From an uncultured bacterium (GTDB lineage: Bacteria > Bacillota > Clostridia > Lachnospirales > Lachnospiraceae): a stretch of DNA of 64,000 nt. Each line of letters begins with the position of its first letter. The first letter of the stretch is position 1. The stretch covers positions 1-64,000 of the forward strand of contig CAMXIF010000001.1 in the NCBI GenBank assembly GCA_947243845.1, read 5' to 3'. The position numbers and the translations under genes were made by a program. Of this stretch, positions 33,813 through 43,527 are shown in pieces. The notes below the pieces were generated by a model. That model made no database searches, was not told where the DNA came from, and was given only the letters and a program-made list of their open reading frames with translations.

Positions 33813-34277
33813 ATGATTGATATGATTTCCAACGAGATGCAGCGTTTTAACCACCTGGTAGGAGAGATTGATGCAGTATATCATGAGGTTGCGTGGAACC
33901 AGGGGCTTTCTGACAGTATTTTTGATATTCTATATACCATCTGTAATGCTGGAGAATGCTGTATGTTAAAAGATATCTGCCGTAATTGCGGTCTTAGTAA
34001 ACAGACGGCGAATTCTGCCTTGCGTAAACTTGAAAAAGAGGGGATTGTCTATCTGGAACTGATGGATTCCAAGCATAAAAAGGTGTGTTTGACAGAAGCG
34101 GGGAAATGTCTGGTCAGTCGGACTGTCGGCCGCGTGATTGAAGCGGAGAATGAGATATTGGCATCCTGGGAGAAAGAGGATGTGGAGACATATATTGCCT
34201 TGACCAGGCGGTATTTACTGGCATTACAGGAGAAGGCAAAGGATTTGTCAGATGGCCTGGAAGGGGGACGGTTATGA
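33813..34277 (+). CDS. MarR-family transcriptional repressor
   Basis: A 154-residue regulator with a winged helix (about 51-95): MLKDICRNCGLSKQTANSALRKLEKEGIVYLE, the wing (SKHKKVCLTEAG) and the long C-terminal dimerisation helix. The start at 33813 follows AGAAAGGGG; ATG 33822 is an alternative, and a longer frame from 33708 would overlap the operator. The stop overlaps the MATE start (ATGA). It most likely represses this operon through the palindrome at 33711-33741 and releases it on ligand binding. Confidence 0.9.
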   Translation: MIDMISNEMQRFNHLVGEIDAVYHEVAWNQGLSDSIFDILYTICNAGECCMLKDICRNCGLSKQTANSALRKLEKEGIVYLELMDSKHKKVCLTEAGKCLVSRTVGRVIEAENEILASWEKEDVETYIALTRRYLLALQEKAKDLSDGLEGGRL

Positions 34278-35602
34278 TGATACAGTTGTCGGATCATTTT
34301 GATTACCGCCGTCTACTGCGCTTTACGCTGCCATCCATCATTATGATGGTGTTCACTTCAATCTATGGTGTTGTGGACGGCTTTTTTGTTTCTAATTTTG
34401 CCGGGAAAACTCCCTTTGCGGCAGTCAATTTTATATACCCTGTGCTGATGATCTTAGGATGTGTCGGATTTATGTTTGGTACGGGAGGCAGCGCGTTGAT
34501 AGCGCTTAACCTTGGGATGGGGGATAGGAAGAAGGCTGATGCGGTGTTCTCGCTGGTTGTTTATACGGCGGCTGTCTGTGGACTGGTGTTTGCGCTGCTT
34601 GGTTTTTGGTTTGTCCGTCCGGTGGCTGTGCTTATGGGAGCAGAGGGACAGCTTTTAAGAGACAGTATCAGCTATGCAAGGATATGTCTTCTTGCCCTGC
34701 CCTTCTTTATTTTGCAATTTGAGTTCCAATGCCTGTTTGCGACAGCGGAAAAGCCTAAGCTGGGATTGTACGTGACTGTGGCATCAGGCGTTACAAATAT
34801 GATTCTGGATGCCCTATTTGTGGCGGTATTTCAGTGGGGATTACAAGGTGCAGCTGCGGCAACGGCATTAAGTCAGTTTGTGGGAGGCGTTATTCCGCTT
34901 TGGTATTTCGGGCATGAAAATTCCAGCCTGTTACGTCTGGTGAAATGTAAATTTGACGGGCGGGCTTTGTGGAAGGTCTGTATCAATGGATCCTCTGAAC
35001 TGATGAGCAATGTTTCCGCGTCTCTCGTGAGCATGCTCTACAATGTGCAGCTGATGAAATATGCGGGAGAGAATGGGATTGCCGCCTATGGTGTCCTGAT
35101 GTATGTGTGCTTTGTTTTCCAGGCAATCTTTATCGGCTATTCAGTGGGGACAGCGCCTGTGATCGGTTATCACCACGGGGCACATAACTATGAGGAATTG
35201 AAAGGATTGCTAAAAAGGAATATTGTGCTGATCGGCGGATTTTCTGTTTTGTTGTTTGGTGCAGGACAGTTGTTGGCAAGGCCGCTTTCTTTGTTGTTTG
35301 TGGGATATGATCAGGAACTTTTGCAGATAACAGCCCATGCCTTTATGATATTCTCATTTTCCTTTTTGTTTTCAGGGTTTGCAATCATGGGTTCCTCCTT
35401 TTTTACCGCCTTGAACGATGGGCTGACCTCGGCGCTGATTTCCTTTTTGCGGACACTGGTATTCCAATGCCTGGCAGTTGTCATCTTTCCGATTTTCTGG
35501 GGAATAGACGGAATCTGGCTGTCCATTGTATCGGCGGAAGTGATGGCAGTACTGGTGACCGTGCTGTTTTTACTTGGAAAACGTAAAAGATATCATTATT
35601 AA
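34274..35602 (+). CDS. MATE-family efflux transporter
   Basis: A 442-residue polytopic protein with about twelve membrane helices. Family features include the N-terminal RRLLRFTLPSIIMMVFTSIYGVVDGFFVSNFAG and GTGGSALIALNLGMGD, and the repeat in the second half, APVIGYHHGAHNYEELKGLL. MATE pumps use sodium or proton gradients to export cationic drugs and metabolites. It overlaps the marR stop by four bases, so its expression is likely induced by the compound sensed by MarR. Confidence 0.94.
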   Translation: MMIQLSDHFDYRRLLRFTLPSIIMMVFTSIYGVVDGFFVSNFAGKTPFAAVNFIYPVLMILGCVGFMFGTGGSALIALNLGMGDRKKADAVFSLVVYTAAVCGLVFALLGFWFVRPVAVLMGAEGQLLRDSISYARICLLALPFFILQFEFQCLFATAEKPKLGLYVTVASGVTNMILDALFVAVFQWGLQGAAAATALSQFVGGVIPLWYFGHENSSLLRLVKCKFDGRALWKVCINGSSELMSNVSASLVSMLYNVQLMKYAGENGIAAYGVLMYVCFVFQAIFIGYSVGTAPVIGYHHGAHNYEELKGLLKRNIVLIGGFSVLLFGAGQLLARPLSLLFVGYDQELLQITAHAFMIFSFSFLFSGFAIMGSSFFTALNDGLTSALISFLRTLVFQCLAVVIFPIFWGIDGIWLSIVSAEVMAVLVTVLFLLGKRKRYHY

Positions 35603-35738
35603 AACAAGTACAATAATCAGTCTGCAAAGGTGTTTCTTTACAAAAAGAAATAAATAGGGTAGGATAGAAAAGTAATAGAGAAGCCGCAGGTTAGAAATTT
35701 AATGCGGTAAGAATGGCAAAAGAGGATGGTTGGAAATA

Positions 35739-36077
35739 ATGGAAGAGAGAAGAAAAAACAAACGGCTGGAATTGACATCCAGATTGTTAATCAAGCGGCT
35801 TGATCAGGAAACAGAAGCAAGGGAAGTCAATATTGAGGTGGTTGATGTATCAAAGACAGGTGTCGGTTTTCGGTGTGGGGAAATGCTTGAGATCGGTTCT
35901 GTATATGAGTCGTTTCTGACAATCTGGACCAAAGAGGTACTGCATGCTTTCATAGAGATTATTCGCATGGAGAAGAAAGAAGACGGATTTGTTTACGGCG
36001 CTATCTTTATTGGTATGTCTGAGACGGAAGCCAGCAGGATTGAGACCTACAGCACGATAGAAAATATGAATGAATAG
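35739..36077 (+). CDS. PilZ-domain protein
   Basis: A 112-residue single-domain PilZ protein, a c-di-GMP receptor. The RxxxR motif is in MEERRKNKRLEL, and the second motif DVSKTGVGF matches (D/N)xSxxG. Both binding motifs are intact. ATG 35739 is used; TTG 35730 in frame is closer to an AGAGG site. The next gene, a VanZ-family membrane protein, begins 16 bases later, so the two are probably co-transcribed. A second c-di-GMP-related gene (HD-GYP) lies at the right edge of the window. Confidence 0.85.
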   Translation: MEERRKNKRLELTSRLLIKRLDQETEAREVNIEVVDVSKTGVGFRCGEMLEIGSVYESFLTIWTKEVLHAFIEIIRMEKKEDGFVYGAIFIGMSETEASRIETYSTIENMNE

Positions 36078-36092
36078 AGAGAAGCAGGTGCA

Positions 36093-36587
36093 ATGAAGGG
36101 TAAGAAGAACAAAAATATCGGTCTGGAGATTGTCGTAATCACAGCTTCGCTTCTGGGGCTTATGATGCTTTTATATTTTGTGATGATCGTATCGTTTCAA
36201 AATGGTACCGTTTCTTCGGATGTAACAAGCAGACTTGCCGGGCAAATTGCCCGGCGTATTTTTACGGATCCCACGCAGGATCAGATTATGACCACGGGAC
36301 TGATGATACGCTATGGAGCGCATCTGTTGTTGTTTTTTGTGGTGGGGTTGGTGACAACTTTTGTCAGTATGGTGATATTCCGCAGGTACTATCGAATACT
36401 TGGGGTGATCGGGGCGGGAGCAGTGTGTTATCTGCTGGCCTATTATACGGAATATTATAAACAGTTCGTGGAGGGCAGACATTTTAACCAGTCGGACGCC
36501 ACACTGAACTGGTATGGAAGTGTGGCGGGGATTATCTGTATGGTAGGTTCCTATTTTCTGAACAGGCTGTTGGTGAAGCTTACGTGA
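36093..36587 (+). CDS. VanZ-family membrane protein
   Basis: A 164-residue protein with about four membrane helices (near 13-33, 72-95, 100-118, 140-158). The segment YYTEYYKQFVEGRHFNQSDATLNWYGSVAG carries the VanZ pattern E, K/Q, F, GR, D, N, G. VanZ confers low-level teicoplanin resistance in one context, but most members have no known role. It follows the PilZ gene. It converges on aroA with only 18 bases between them. Confidence 0.78.
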   Translation: MKGKKNKNIGLEIVVITASLLGLMMLLYFVMIVSFQNGTVSSDVTSRLAGQIARRIFTDPTQDQIMTTGLMIRYGAHLLLFFVVGLVTTFVSMVIFRRYYRILGVIGAGAVCYLLAYYTEYYKQFVEGRHFNQSDATLNWYGSVAGIICMVGSYFLNRLLVKLT

Positions 36588-36605
36588 CAGGGTTTAATTC
36601 TTTTA

Positions 36606-37880
36606 TCAGCGGGTAAGTTCAGCCAGATCTTTATAAAATGCAGGGTAGCTGATGGTCACTACATCGCTGCCCTTTATTTGTGTCTCGCCATCGGCAATGA
36701 GAGCGGCAATGGCAAAACTCATGGCAATGCGGTGGTCTAAATGGGAGTCCACTGTAGTGCCATGAAGCGGGGCGCCTCCATTTATGATCATACCATCGTC
36801 AGTGCCTTTGATGTCACAACCCATGGCGCTAAGATACTGTACCATCACATCGATGCGGTTGGATTCCTTGACCTTTAACTCGGCTGCATCACGGATGATA
36901 GTTGTACCTTCCGCGCATGCCGCCATGATATTGATGACAGGCAGTTCATCGATCAGCGTGGGAATGATATCTCCCTCAATGGTAATGCCATGAAGGGAAC
37001 TGGATTTTACCAGAAGATCAGCAACCGGTTCACCGTCATTCCTAACATTTAAAAGCGTGATGTTGCCGCCCATCTGCTGGCAGACACGCAGAATACCATC
37101 TCTTGTGGGGTTGATGCCCACATTGCGGATCAGGATTTCGGAACCGGGAACGATCAACCCGGCGGCCATAAAGTAAGCAGCGGAGGAAATATCTCCGGGC
37201 ACATTGATGTTCTGTCCCATAAGGCGTGGATCTGGATGTACGGCGGCAGTTCTGCCCTCCGTATGCAGATTAGCGCCGAAATAACGCAGCATAAGCTCTG
37301 TGTGGTTGCGGCTGATGGCAGGCTCTGTTACCTGTGTTATGCCATCGGCATAGAGGCCGGCCAATAACACAGCTGACTTGACCTGGGCGGATGCTACCTT
37401 GGATTGATAGTGGATGCCGTGCAGGGGACGTCCTGCAATATGCAGGGGCGCGCAGTCATTGCCGTTTATACTGGTGATATCAGCCCCCATCATGGATAAG
37501 GGTTCCATGATCCGCCGCATGGGTCGTTTCTGGATGGAAGCATCGCCGGTCAAAGTACTCTCAAAAGGCTGTCCTGCCAAAATCCCACTGATCAGACGGG
37601 TGGTGGTGCCGCTGTTACCCATGTCCAGTACCGATGAGGGCGCCCGCAGACCGTGAAGCCCTCTGCCGTGGATTAGGATTTTATCTGGTGTGTTTTCAAT
37701 CTCAATGCCCATTTGGCGAAAGGCCTCTATGGTGGAGAGACAGTCTGCACCCTGTAAGAAGTTAGTAACTTCCGTGAGGCCCTCCGCCAGGGAACCGAAC
37801 ATGACAGCCCGATGGGAAATCGATTTATCACCGGGGATTGTGACTTCGCCTTTCAATGCCTTTACTTTATGCAGAATCAT
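36606..37880 (-). CDS. aroA: 3-phosphoshikimate 1-carboxyvinyltransferase (EPSP synthase)
   Basis: A 424-residue EPSP synthase that makes 5-enolpyruvyl-shikimate 3-phosphate from shikimate 3-phosphate and PEP. Substrate-binding motifs are IPGDKSISHR (16-24), LDMGNSGTTTRL (85-96) and IQKRPMRRI (116-124); the catalytic acidic and basic residues occur in ELPVINIMAA and KESNRIDVM. The NSGT variant at the PEP site and the overall pattern resemble class II enzymes of Gram-positives. AAGGAAGGT lies seven bases before the start. It is 79 bases downstream of tyrA on the same strand, forming an aromatic amino-acid operon. Confidence 0.96.
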   Translation of the reverse strand: MILHKVKALKGEVTIPGDKSISHRAVMFGSLAEGLTEVTNFLQGADCLSTIEAFRQMGIEIENTPDKILIHGRGLHGLRAPSSVLDMGNSGTTTRLISGILAGQPFESTLTGDASIQKRPMRRIMEPLSMMGADITSINGNDCAPLHIAGRPLHGIHYQSKVASAQVKSAVLLAGLYADGITQVTEPAISRNHTELMLRYFGANLHTEGRTAAVHPDPRLMGQNINVPGDISSAAYFMAAGLIVPGSEILIRNVGINPTRDGILRVCQQMGGNITLLNVRNDGEPVADLLVKSSSLHGITIEGDIIPTLIDELPVINIMAACAEGTTIIRDAAELKVKESNRIDVMVQYLSAMGCDIKGTDDGMIINGGAPLHGTTVDSHLDHRIAMSFAIAALIADGETQIKGSDVVTISYPAFYKDLAELTR

Positions 37881-37959
37881 GATGATTACCTTCCTTATTA
37901 TGCTCAGATTTTGTCCAGTGGAAATGCAGGACGGTCCGTTTTAACGCTTCATGGGAATC

Positions 37960-39057
37960 TTAACGTGTATGAATCCTGTATTCGTTTTCTGTCAGGAGTC
38001 TGACGGCAGCTTCCGTAGCCTTTTTATCATAAAATTCAATCCGCAGGGCGCCTTCTGCTAATTCCCGGTTATGATTGATGCCAATATTCTTGATGCTCAC
38101 CTCATGTTCTCCCAGCAGCGCGGCAATCGTAGCGATTGCGCCCGGCCGGTCTGCAATGTCCACCGTGAGTACATATTCTGCCTTGATGGGTCCATTGGAA
38201 CTGTTGGTGAAGGAATCCCGGTAGGTGCGTGCCGTGTCAAAAAACTGATAGAGTACTTCTTCATTTCGATTATCAATATAATCGGAAAGCATGGTAAGGT
38301 ACGCTATATAGGTCTTTAACAGGCCGGAGATGTAAGTCGTGTTGGTCAAGCAGATTTGCTGCCACATGGCGGGAGAGGAAGAAGCAATCCGCGTGATATC
38401 TTTAAATCCTCCCGCGGCAATCATCTTCATAATGCCATCTTTTGAATCGCAGCTTTTGATCACATTGACCAGGGAAGCAGCAATCACATGGGGCAGATGG
38501 GAGATAGCGGCTGTGACATAATCGTGCTGGTCATAAGAAAGCACCAGCGGAATGGCGCCGATGGAAGAGACTAAGCCCTGGTAGGCTGCCACTTTTTCCC
38601 TGGGCACTGTCCCGGAAGGCGTCAGGATATAGTAAGCATTTTCCAGTAAAGATGCCTTGGAATTCTGGTAGCCGAATCGTTCGGAGCCTGCCATCGGGTG
38701 GCCGCCAATGAATTGTGAGGAAAGCCCAAGCGCTTCTATATGGCGGTGGATTCCTGTTTTGACGCTCCCCACATCCGTGAGGATGGTATCAGGAGAAAGA
38801 TAAGGCTTTAACGTCAGTAAATTATCGTCATTATACGATACCGGAGCACATAAAAACAGATAGTCGCAGTCGTTAAAAGAAGCATCTATGGCAGGACATA
38901 TTTTATCAATGATCTGTTCTTCCAGAGCCAGATCCAAAGATGCCTTGTTGATATCATAAGCAATCAGACGGGATGAGGGGAGATGGTTCTTGATTGCCTT
39001 GGCGATGGAGCCGCCGATCAGTCCCAGTCCGATAAAGCCGTAGGTCAGAGGTCTCAT
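37960..39057 (-). CDS. tyrA: Prephenate dehydrogenase with ACT domain
   Basis: A 365-residue TyrA that oxidatively decarboxylates prephenate to 4-hydroxyphenylpyruvate on the tyrosine route. The NAD site is GFIGLGLIGGSIAKA (7-21); catalytic-site sequence IGGHPMAGSERFGY (H120) is present. An ACT domain occupies the C-terminus (about 293-362; TVDIADRPGAIATIAALLGEHEVSIKNIG), likely sensing tyrosine. It is the first gene of the tyrA-aroA pair and diverges from the EF-G paralogue. Confidence 0.95.
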   Translation of the reverse strand: MRPLTYGFIGLGLIGGSIAKAIKNHLPSSRLIAYDINKASLDLALEEQIIDKICPAIDASFNDCDYLFLCAPVSYNDDNLLTLKPYLSPDTILTDVGSVKTGIHRHIEALGLSSQFIGGHPMAGSERFGYQNSKASLLENAYYILTPSGTVPREKVAAYQGLVSSIGAIPLVLSYDQHDYVTAAISHLPHVIAASLVNVIKSCDSKDGIMKMIAAGGFKDITRIASSSPAMWQQICLTNTTYISGLLKTYIAYLTMLSDYIDNRNEEVLYQFFDTARTYRDSFTNSSNGPIKAEYVLTVDIADRPGAIATIAALLGEHEVSIKNIGINHNRELAEGALRIEFYDKKATEAAVRLLTENEYRIHTR

Positions 39058-39184
39058 ATGCAGGGTTACCTTTCATAGTCATTGCCTTAATAAATCCGTT
39101 TTTACTATAGCATTTAAAAGGGGGAAAAGCAAGGAAAGCAAAATCAGGCAAAATCAATAAATTGTGCAAAATCTATAAATGTTA

Positions 39185-39213
39185 TTGAAATTGTTGATAA
39201 AATTTAGTAAAAT
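39185..39213 (+). promoter_or_regulatory. Sigma-A promoter of the EF-G paralogue
   Basis: TTGAAA (39185-39190) and TAAAAT (39208-39213) with a 17-bp spacer in a very AT-rich divergent region; start near 39220. Confidence 0.6.
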
Positions 39214-39268
39214 ATAAATGCAATTTGTTTTTGCGGTTGAAGATAACAGAATTGGAGGATTACAAGAC

Positions 39269-41362
39269 ATGAATGTTTACACAACGGATAAGATTCGTAA
39301 TGTGGTTCTGCTGGGTCATGGGGGATGCGGCAAGACCAGTCTGGTGGAGGCGATGGCCTACCTGTCCGGCATCACATCCAGAATGGGAAAAGTTGCTGAC
39401 GGGAACACTGTGAGTGATTTTGGTAAGGAGGAACAGAAACGCCAGATATCCATAGCCACTTCTGTTGTTCCAATCGAATGGGAGGGCGTGAAGATCAATG
39501 TGCTTGACTCGCCCGGTTTCTTTGATTTTGTAGGCGAAGTGGAGGAAGCGGTCAGTGCAGCAGATGCGGCGATCATCGTAGTGTCCGGTAAGGCCGGCGT
39601 GGAAGTGGGCACAGAGAAAGCATGGGAGATCTGTGATAAATATAAACTCCCCCGATTTGTGTTCGTGACGGACATGGATATTGACAATGCCTCTTTCAGA
39701 CAAGTTGTAGAAAATATGACTGATAAATACGGCAAGAAAATGGCGCCGTTCCATCTGCCGATTCGTGAGAATGAGAAATTTGTGGGATATATCAATGTTA
39801 TCACCGAGCAGGCGTATCGCTGGGAAGGTAAAGAAGTCGTGGAGTGCGAGATGCCGGAATACAGTAAAGCAAATCTGCAGTTATGCCGTGACACATTGAT
39901 GGAAGCAGTGGCAGAGACCAGTGAAGACCTTATGGAACGTTATTTCAATGGAGATACTTTCTCAGAGGCCGAGATTCGTGCAGCGCTTCGGACCAACGTG
40001 ATGGATGGCAGCATTGTTCCCATGTCCATGGGTTCCAATGTACTCTGCCAGGGTGTGTTCACACTGCTTGACGATATCGTTAAATATATGCCCAGTCCGG
40101 AGAACCGGGAACTGGCAGGGGTTGATTTAAAGACCAATGAGATTTTCCAGGCCAACTATGATTTCTCCAAAGCGAAGTCTGCATATATTTTCAAGACCAT
40201 TGTGGATCCGTTTATCGGTAAGTATTCGCTGATCAAAGTATGCTCCGGTGTATTGAAGAGCGATGATGTTATCTATAATGATGAGAAAGAAGTAGAGGAA
40301 AAGATTAATAAGCTTTACGTGATGCAGGGGAACAAACCCATTGAGATCAAGGAACTTCATGCGGGTGATATCGGAGCAATTGCGAAGCTGACAGCGGCCA
40401 GAACAGGCAACACCCTTTCCACCAAGGCAAGAACCATCCGCTATGGTAAGACAGAGATTTCCACGCCTTATACATACAAACGGTATCGGGCTAAGAATAA
40501 GGGTGATGTGGATAAGGTATCTCAGGCACTGCAGAAGATGAGACATGAGGATCAGACACTCTGGGTTGTCAATGATGGGGAGAATAAACAGACGTTGTTG
40601 TACGGCATGGGCGATCTGCATCTGGAAGTGATTGCCAGCCGTCTGCAGAATGAGTATAAGGTAGAAATCGAGCTGAGCGAGCCGAAGATTGCATACCGTG
40701 AGACCATCCGTAAGAAATCCGATGTGGAGTATAAGTATAAGAAACAGTCCGGCGGACATGGACAGTATGGTCATGTAAAGATGCGTTTTGAGGCTTCCGG
40801 GGATTTAGAGAATCCTTATGTATTCGAGCAGGAAGTGGTCGGCGGCGCCGTGCCGAAGAATTATTTCCCGGCAGTGGAAAAGGGATTGCAGGATTCCATA
40901 TCCGCAGGGCCTCTGGCAGCGTATCCGGTAGTCGGTGTGAAAGCGGTTCTTTATGATGGTTCCTATCATCCGGTAGATTCCTCCGAGATGGCTTTTAAGA
41001 TGGCGACTATTCAGGCGTTTAAGAAAGGATTTATGGAGGCAGGACCGGTGCTCTTAGAGCCCATCGCGAACTTACAGGTGACAGTGCCTGATTCCTATAC
41101 GGGAGATGTTATGGGCGACCTCAATAAGAGAAGGGGCCGCGTGCTGGGCATGAATCCTGCCGGAGATGGCAAGACTGTGGTTGAGGCAGATATCCCGATG
41201 GCAAGTCTGAACGGCTATTGTACAGATCTTCGTTCCATGACAGGCGGACGCGGTACTTATAAATATGAGTTTGCAAGATATGAGCAGGCGCCCAGCGATG
41301 TACAGGAGAAAGAAGTGGCGGCAAGAGCGAAGGCTGTTGCAGAAGCGAATGCGGATGCATAA
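39269..41362 (+). CDS. Elongation factor G-like GTPase (FusA2 type)
   Basis: A 697-residue EF-G paralogue with all five domains. G1 is GHGGCGKT (16-23) and G3 is DSPG (80-83), but switch I reads KRQISI instead of ERGITI, and the G4 guanine-specificity motif NKxD is replaced by TDMD (134-137). Domain IV has SGGHGQYGHVKMRFE and the tip sequences are kept. These changes place it with the EF-G-like subfamily rather than canonical FusA, which normally lies beside rpsL/rpsG and tuf. Its role in translation is unresolved. The start at 39269 follows GGAGG and gives the usual N-terminus; the ATG at 39218 would overlap the promoter. Confidence 0.9.
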   Translation: MNVYTTDKIRNVVLLGHGGCGKTSLVEAMAYLSGITSRMGKVADGNTVSDFGKEEQKRQISIATSVVPIEWEGVKINVLDSPGFFDFVGEVEEAVSAADAAIIVVSGKAGVEVGTEKAWEICDKYKLPRFVFVTDMDIDNASFRQVVENMTDKYGKKMAPFHLPIRENEKFVGYINVITEQAYRWEGKEVVECEMPEYSKANLQLCRDTLMEAVAETSEDLMERYFNGDTFSEAEIRAALRTNVMDGSIVPMSMGSNVLCQGVFTLLDDIVKYMPSPENRELAGVDLKTNEIFQANYDFSKAKSAYIFKTIVDPFIGKYSLIKVCSGVLKSDDVIYNDEKEVEEKINKLYVMQGNKPIEIKELHAGDIGAIAKLTAARTGNTLSTKARTIRYGKTEISTPYTYKRYRAKNKGDVDKVSQALQKMRHEDQTLWVVNDGENKQTLLYGMGDLHLEVIASRLQNEYKVEIELSEPKIAYRETIRKKSDVEYKYKKQSGGHGQYGHVKMRFEASGDLENPYVFEQEVVGGAVPKNYFPAVEKGLQDSISAGPLAAYPVVGVKAVLYDGSYHPVDSSEMAFKMATIQAFKKGFMEAGPVLLEPIANLQVTVPDSYTGDVMGDLNKRRGRVLGMNPAGDGKTVVEADIPMASLNGYCTDLRSMTGGRGTYKYEFARYEQAPSDVQEKEVAARAKAVAEANADA

Positions 41363-41410
41363 GATTGTGCTGGCAATGCATTGTGTGCTGACGCATAAAG
41401 AGAATTAAAT

Positions 41411-41477
41411 TTGAAAAGACTGAATACGGGGAGAGACATGATGTCTCTTCCCGTTTGCGTTATAAATGTCTTTTCAA
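41411..41477 (+). terminator. Two nested inverted repeats after the EF-G paralogue
   Basis: Inner stem ACGGGGAGAGACAT (41426-41439) with ATGTCTCTTCCCGT (41441-41453), followed by TTTGCG. An outer 10-bp perfect repeat, TTGAAAAGAC (41411-41420) and GTCTTTTCAA (41468-41477), encloses it. The inner part is a plausible terminator; the purpose of the outer arms is unclear. Confidence 0.6.
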
Positions 41478-41547
41478 TATTCAAATGTGGTGATAAGATA
41501 AGGGTATATCGAAAGTGCTTTGGTTTTAAAATAAGGAGGAGATTTCC

Positions 41548-43527
41548 ATGGCAGCTAGTGAGTATGCAACAGCGTTAAGACAGGGACGGCGCAGTTATCG
41601 AACCGCGCTCAGTAAGGGGGAATATCCTTATCTTCCGGTATTGGATGATATGATATCTTATACCGAGGTCGCATCTATTGAAAATCTGGGGATTATGGAC
41701 ATTCCCTTATCCAAAATAGTGGGAACGAAGACAGAGGGAAGGGCGAATGCCTTTGCCAATAATTTTATGCCGCTTCTTCCGGAAGAGTCAGAATTCGGCA
41801 GAAAATGGGCGGCTGTGTACGAGCATCAGATTGATGATGGTATTAACGATCCGATCATTGCTTATGAGTTTATGAACCAGTTTTATGTACAGGAGGGGAA
41901 TAAGCGCGTCAGTGTGATGAAGTACCTTAAGACTTACAGCCTTCCGGCGAGTGTCACCCGTCTGGTTCCCAAAAGGTCAGAGGAAAAAGAAAATCGTCTG
42001 TATTATGAATTTTTGGATTTTTATGAAGTATCACACAGCTATGACGTCTGTTTTTCTAAAGAGGGAAACTATCAGAAACTGTTGAAATATATGGGGAAAA
42101 AGGCAGATGAACCCTGGAGTGATGATGACAGAATGAATTTTCATTCTGCATGCTATAATTTTGGGCTTGCGTTTAGTAAGGCGAGTGGCGAGAAATTGGA
42201 CATCAATGTGTCCGATGCGTTCCTGATTTATGTGGAAATATATGGTTATGATAAAGTGGCGGAACAGACAGAGCAAGAGATAAGCCGTTCCCTTCAGAAG
42301 ATGTGGACGGAGATCACGCTTGCTGATCAGGGAAGCCAGGTAGAACTGGTACAGAACCCGGAGAATGTAAAGTCCACCCTCTTGAACAAACTGCTTCCTC
42401 TGTGGATTCCGGACTCCCTGAAAATAGCATTTATTTATACAAAGACCAGAGAGACTTCCAGCTGGGCTTATGCGCATGAACTGGGGAGATTGTATCTGGA
42501 ACAGGCTTTTGCCGGCAGGATAGAGACGATGGCTTTCGAAAATGCAGACAGTGAGGCGCAGGTGGAGAAAGCTATCGATCAGGCGGTTGCGGATGGCTGT
42601 GAATTAATCTTTACCACGGCTTCACAGATGGTAAACCAGAGTGTGCGTTCCGCGATTCAGTATCCGAAGGTAAAGATATATAACTGCTCCATTAAGATGT
42701 CCTATTCTTCCATCTGCACGTACTATGCAAGGATGTACGAGTCCAAATTCCTGATGGGCGCGATTGCTGCGGCATTATCCCGTATAGACAGATTGGGATA
42801 TGTGGCTGATTATCCCATTTATGGAGCGCTTGCGAATATCAATGCTTTTGCGCTGGGGGCCAAAATGATCAATCCCTACGTTAAAATACACCTGGAGTGG
42901 GCGAAGGTTAAAGGAGTCGATGCCAGGGAAAGGCTTAAACAGGAAGGGATTGTATTTGTGTCTGACAGTGATATGATTACGCCTGAGAAAGCGTCCAGAG
43001 CATATGGACTCTATATCAAAAAAGATGATGGAACCTTGGAAAATTTGGCTACACCAATCTGGGATTGGGGTAAATTTTATGAGCGGATCATTAAAAATAT
43101 ATTCAGCGGCGGCAGTACGGAATCCGATGCCCAGAAGGGTAAAAAAGCAGTCAATTACTGGTGGGGCATGTCAGCGGATGTCATTGATGTCATCTGCTCC
43201 AAATCCATGCCGGATGGAACTGCCAGATTGATCGGACTTCTGAAAAATTCAATCCGCACCGGAGAATTTCAGCCTTTTGGCGGGCCGATCTATTCCCAGA
43301 GCGGTGTCTTGCAGTGTGAGAAGGGAAAGAGTCTGGGGGCGGACGAGATCATCACCATGGATTGGCTTGCAGAGAATGTGATTGGCAAGATTCCGGAACT
43401 GGAAGAATTGACTGAGGATGCCAGGGCGCTGGTGGAATTTCAGGGAATTAAAGTAGATGAAACCGGTACGGAGAAAAAAGCCGGTGCTGTAAATGACAGG
43501 TCGGGCGAGAGCGGAGGACAGGAATGA
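41548..43527 (+). CDS. Signal-less BMP-domain protein with ParB-like N-terminal motif
   Basis: A 659-residue protein. The N-terminal 280 residues include YEFMNQFYVQEGNKRVSVMKYL (about 112-133), whose EGNKRVSV closely resembles the nucleotide-binding motif of ParB/Srx-fold proteins. The second half (about 290-600) is a BMP/PnrA-type binding-protein domain (IAFIYTKTRETSSWAYAHELGRLY, DGCELIFTTASQM, YESKFLMGAIAAALSRIDRLGYVADY, NYWWGMSADVIDV). There is no signal peptide or membrane segment, so the ligand domain should be cytoplasmic. The start follows AAGGAGG. The stop overlaps the ATG of a phosphoesterase gene (ATGA). A role in nucleoside or nucleotide sensing is inference. Confidence 0.8.
   Translation: MAASEYATALRQGRRSYRTALSKGEYPYLPVLDDMISYTEVASIENLGIMDIPLSKIVGTKTEGRANAFANNFMPLLPEESEFGRKWAAVYEHQIDDGINDPIIAYEFMNQFYVQEGNKRVSVMKYLKTYSLPASVTRLVPKRSEEKENRLYYEFLDFYEVSHSYDVCFSKEGNYQKLLKYMGKKADEPWSDDDRMNFHSACYNFGLAFSKASGEKLDINVSDAFLIYVEIYGYDKVAEQTEQEISRSLQKMWTEITLADQGSQVELVQNPENVKSTLLNKLLPLWIPDSLKIAFIYTKTRETSSWAYAHELGRLYLEQAFAGRIETMAFENADSEAQVEKAIDQAVADGCELIFTTASQMVNQSVRSAIQYPKVKIYNCSIKMSYSSICTYYARMYESKFLMGAIAAALSRIDRLGYVADYPIYGALANINAFALGAKMINPYVKIHLEWAKVKGVDARERLKQEGIVFVSDSDMITPEKASRAYGLYIKKDDGTLENLATPIWDWGKFYERIIKNIFSGGSTESDAQKGKKAVNYWWGMSADVIDVICSKSMPDGTARLIGLLKNSIRTGEFQPFGGPIYSQSGVLQCEKGKSLGADEIITMDWLAENVIGKIPELEELTEDARALVEFQGIKVDETGTEKKAGAVNDRSGESGGQE

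Noticed and set aside
41548-43527. Ordinary secreted ABC-transporter binding protein
   Set aside because: No signal peptide or lipobox at the N-terminus, and no transporter genes adjacent.
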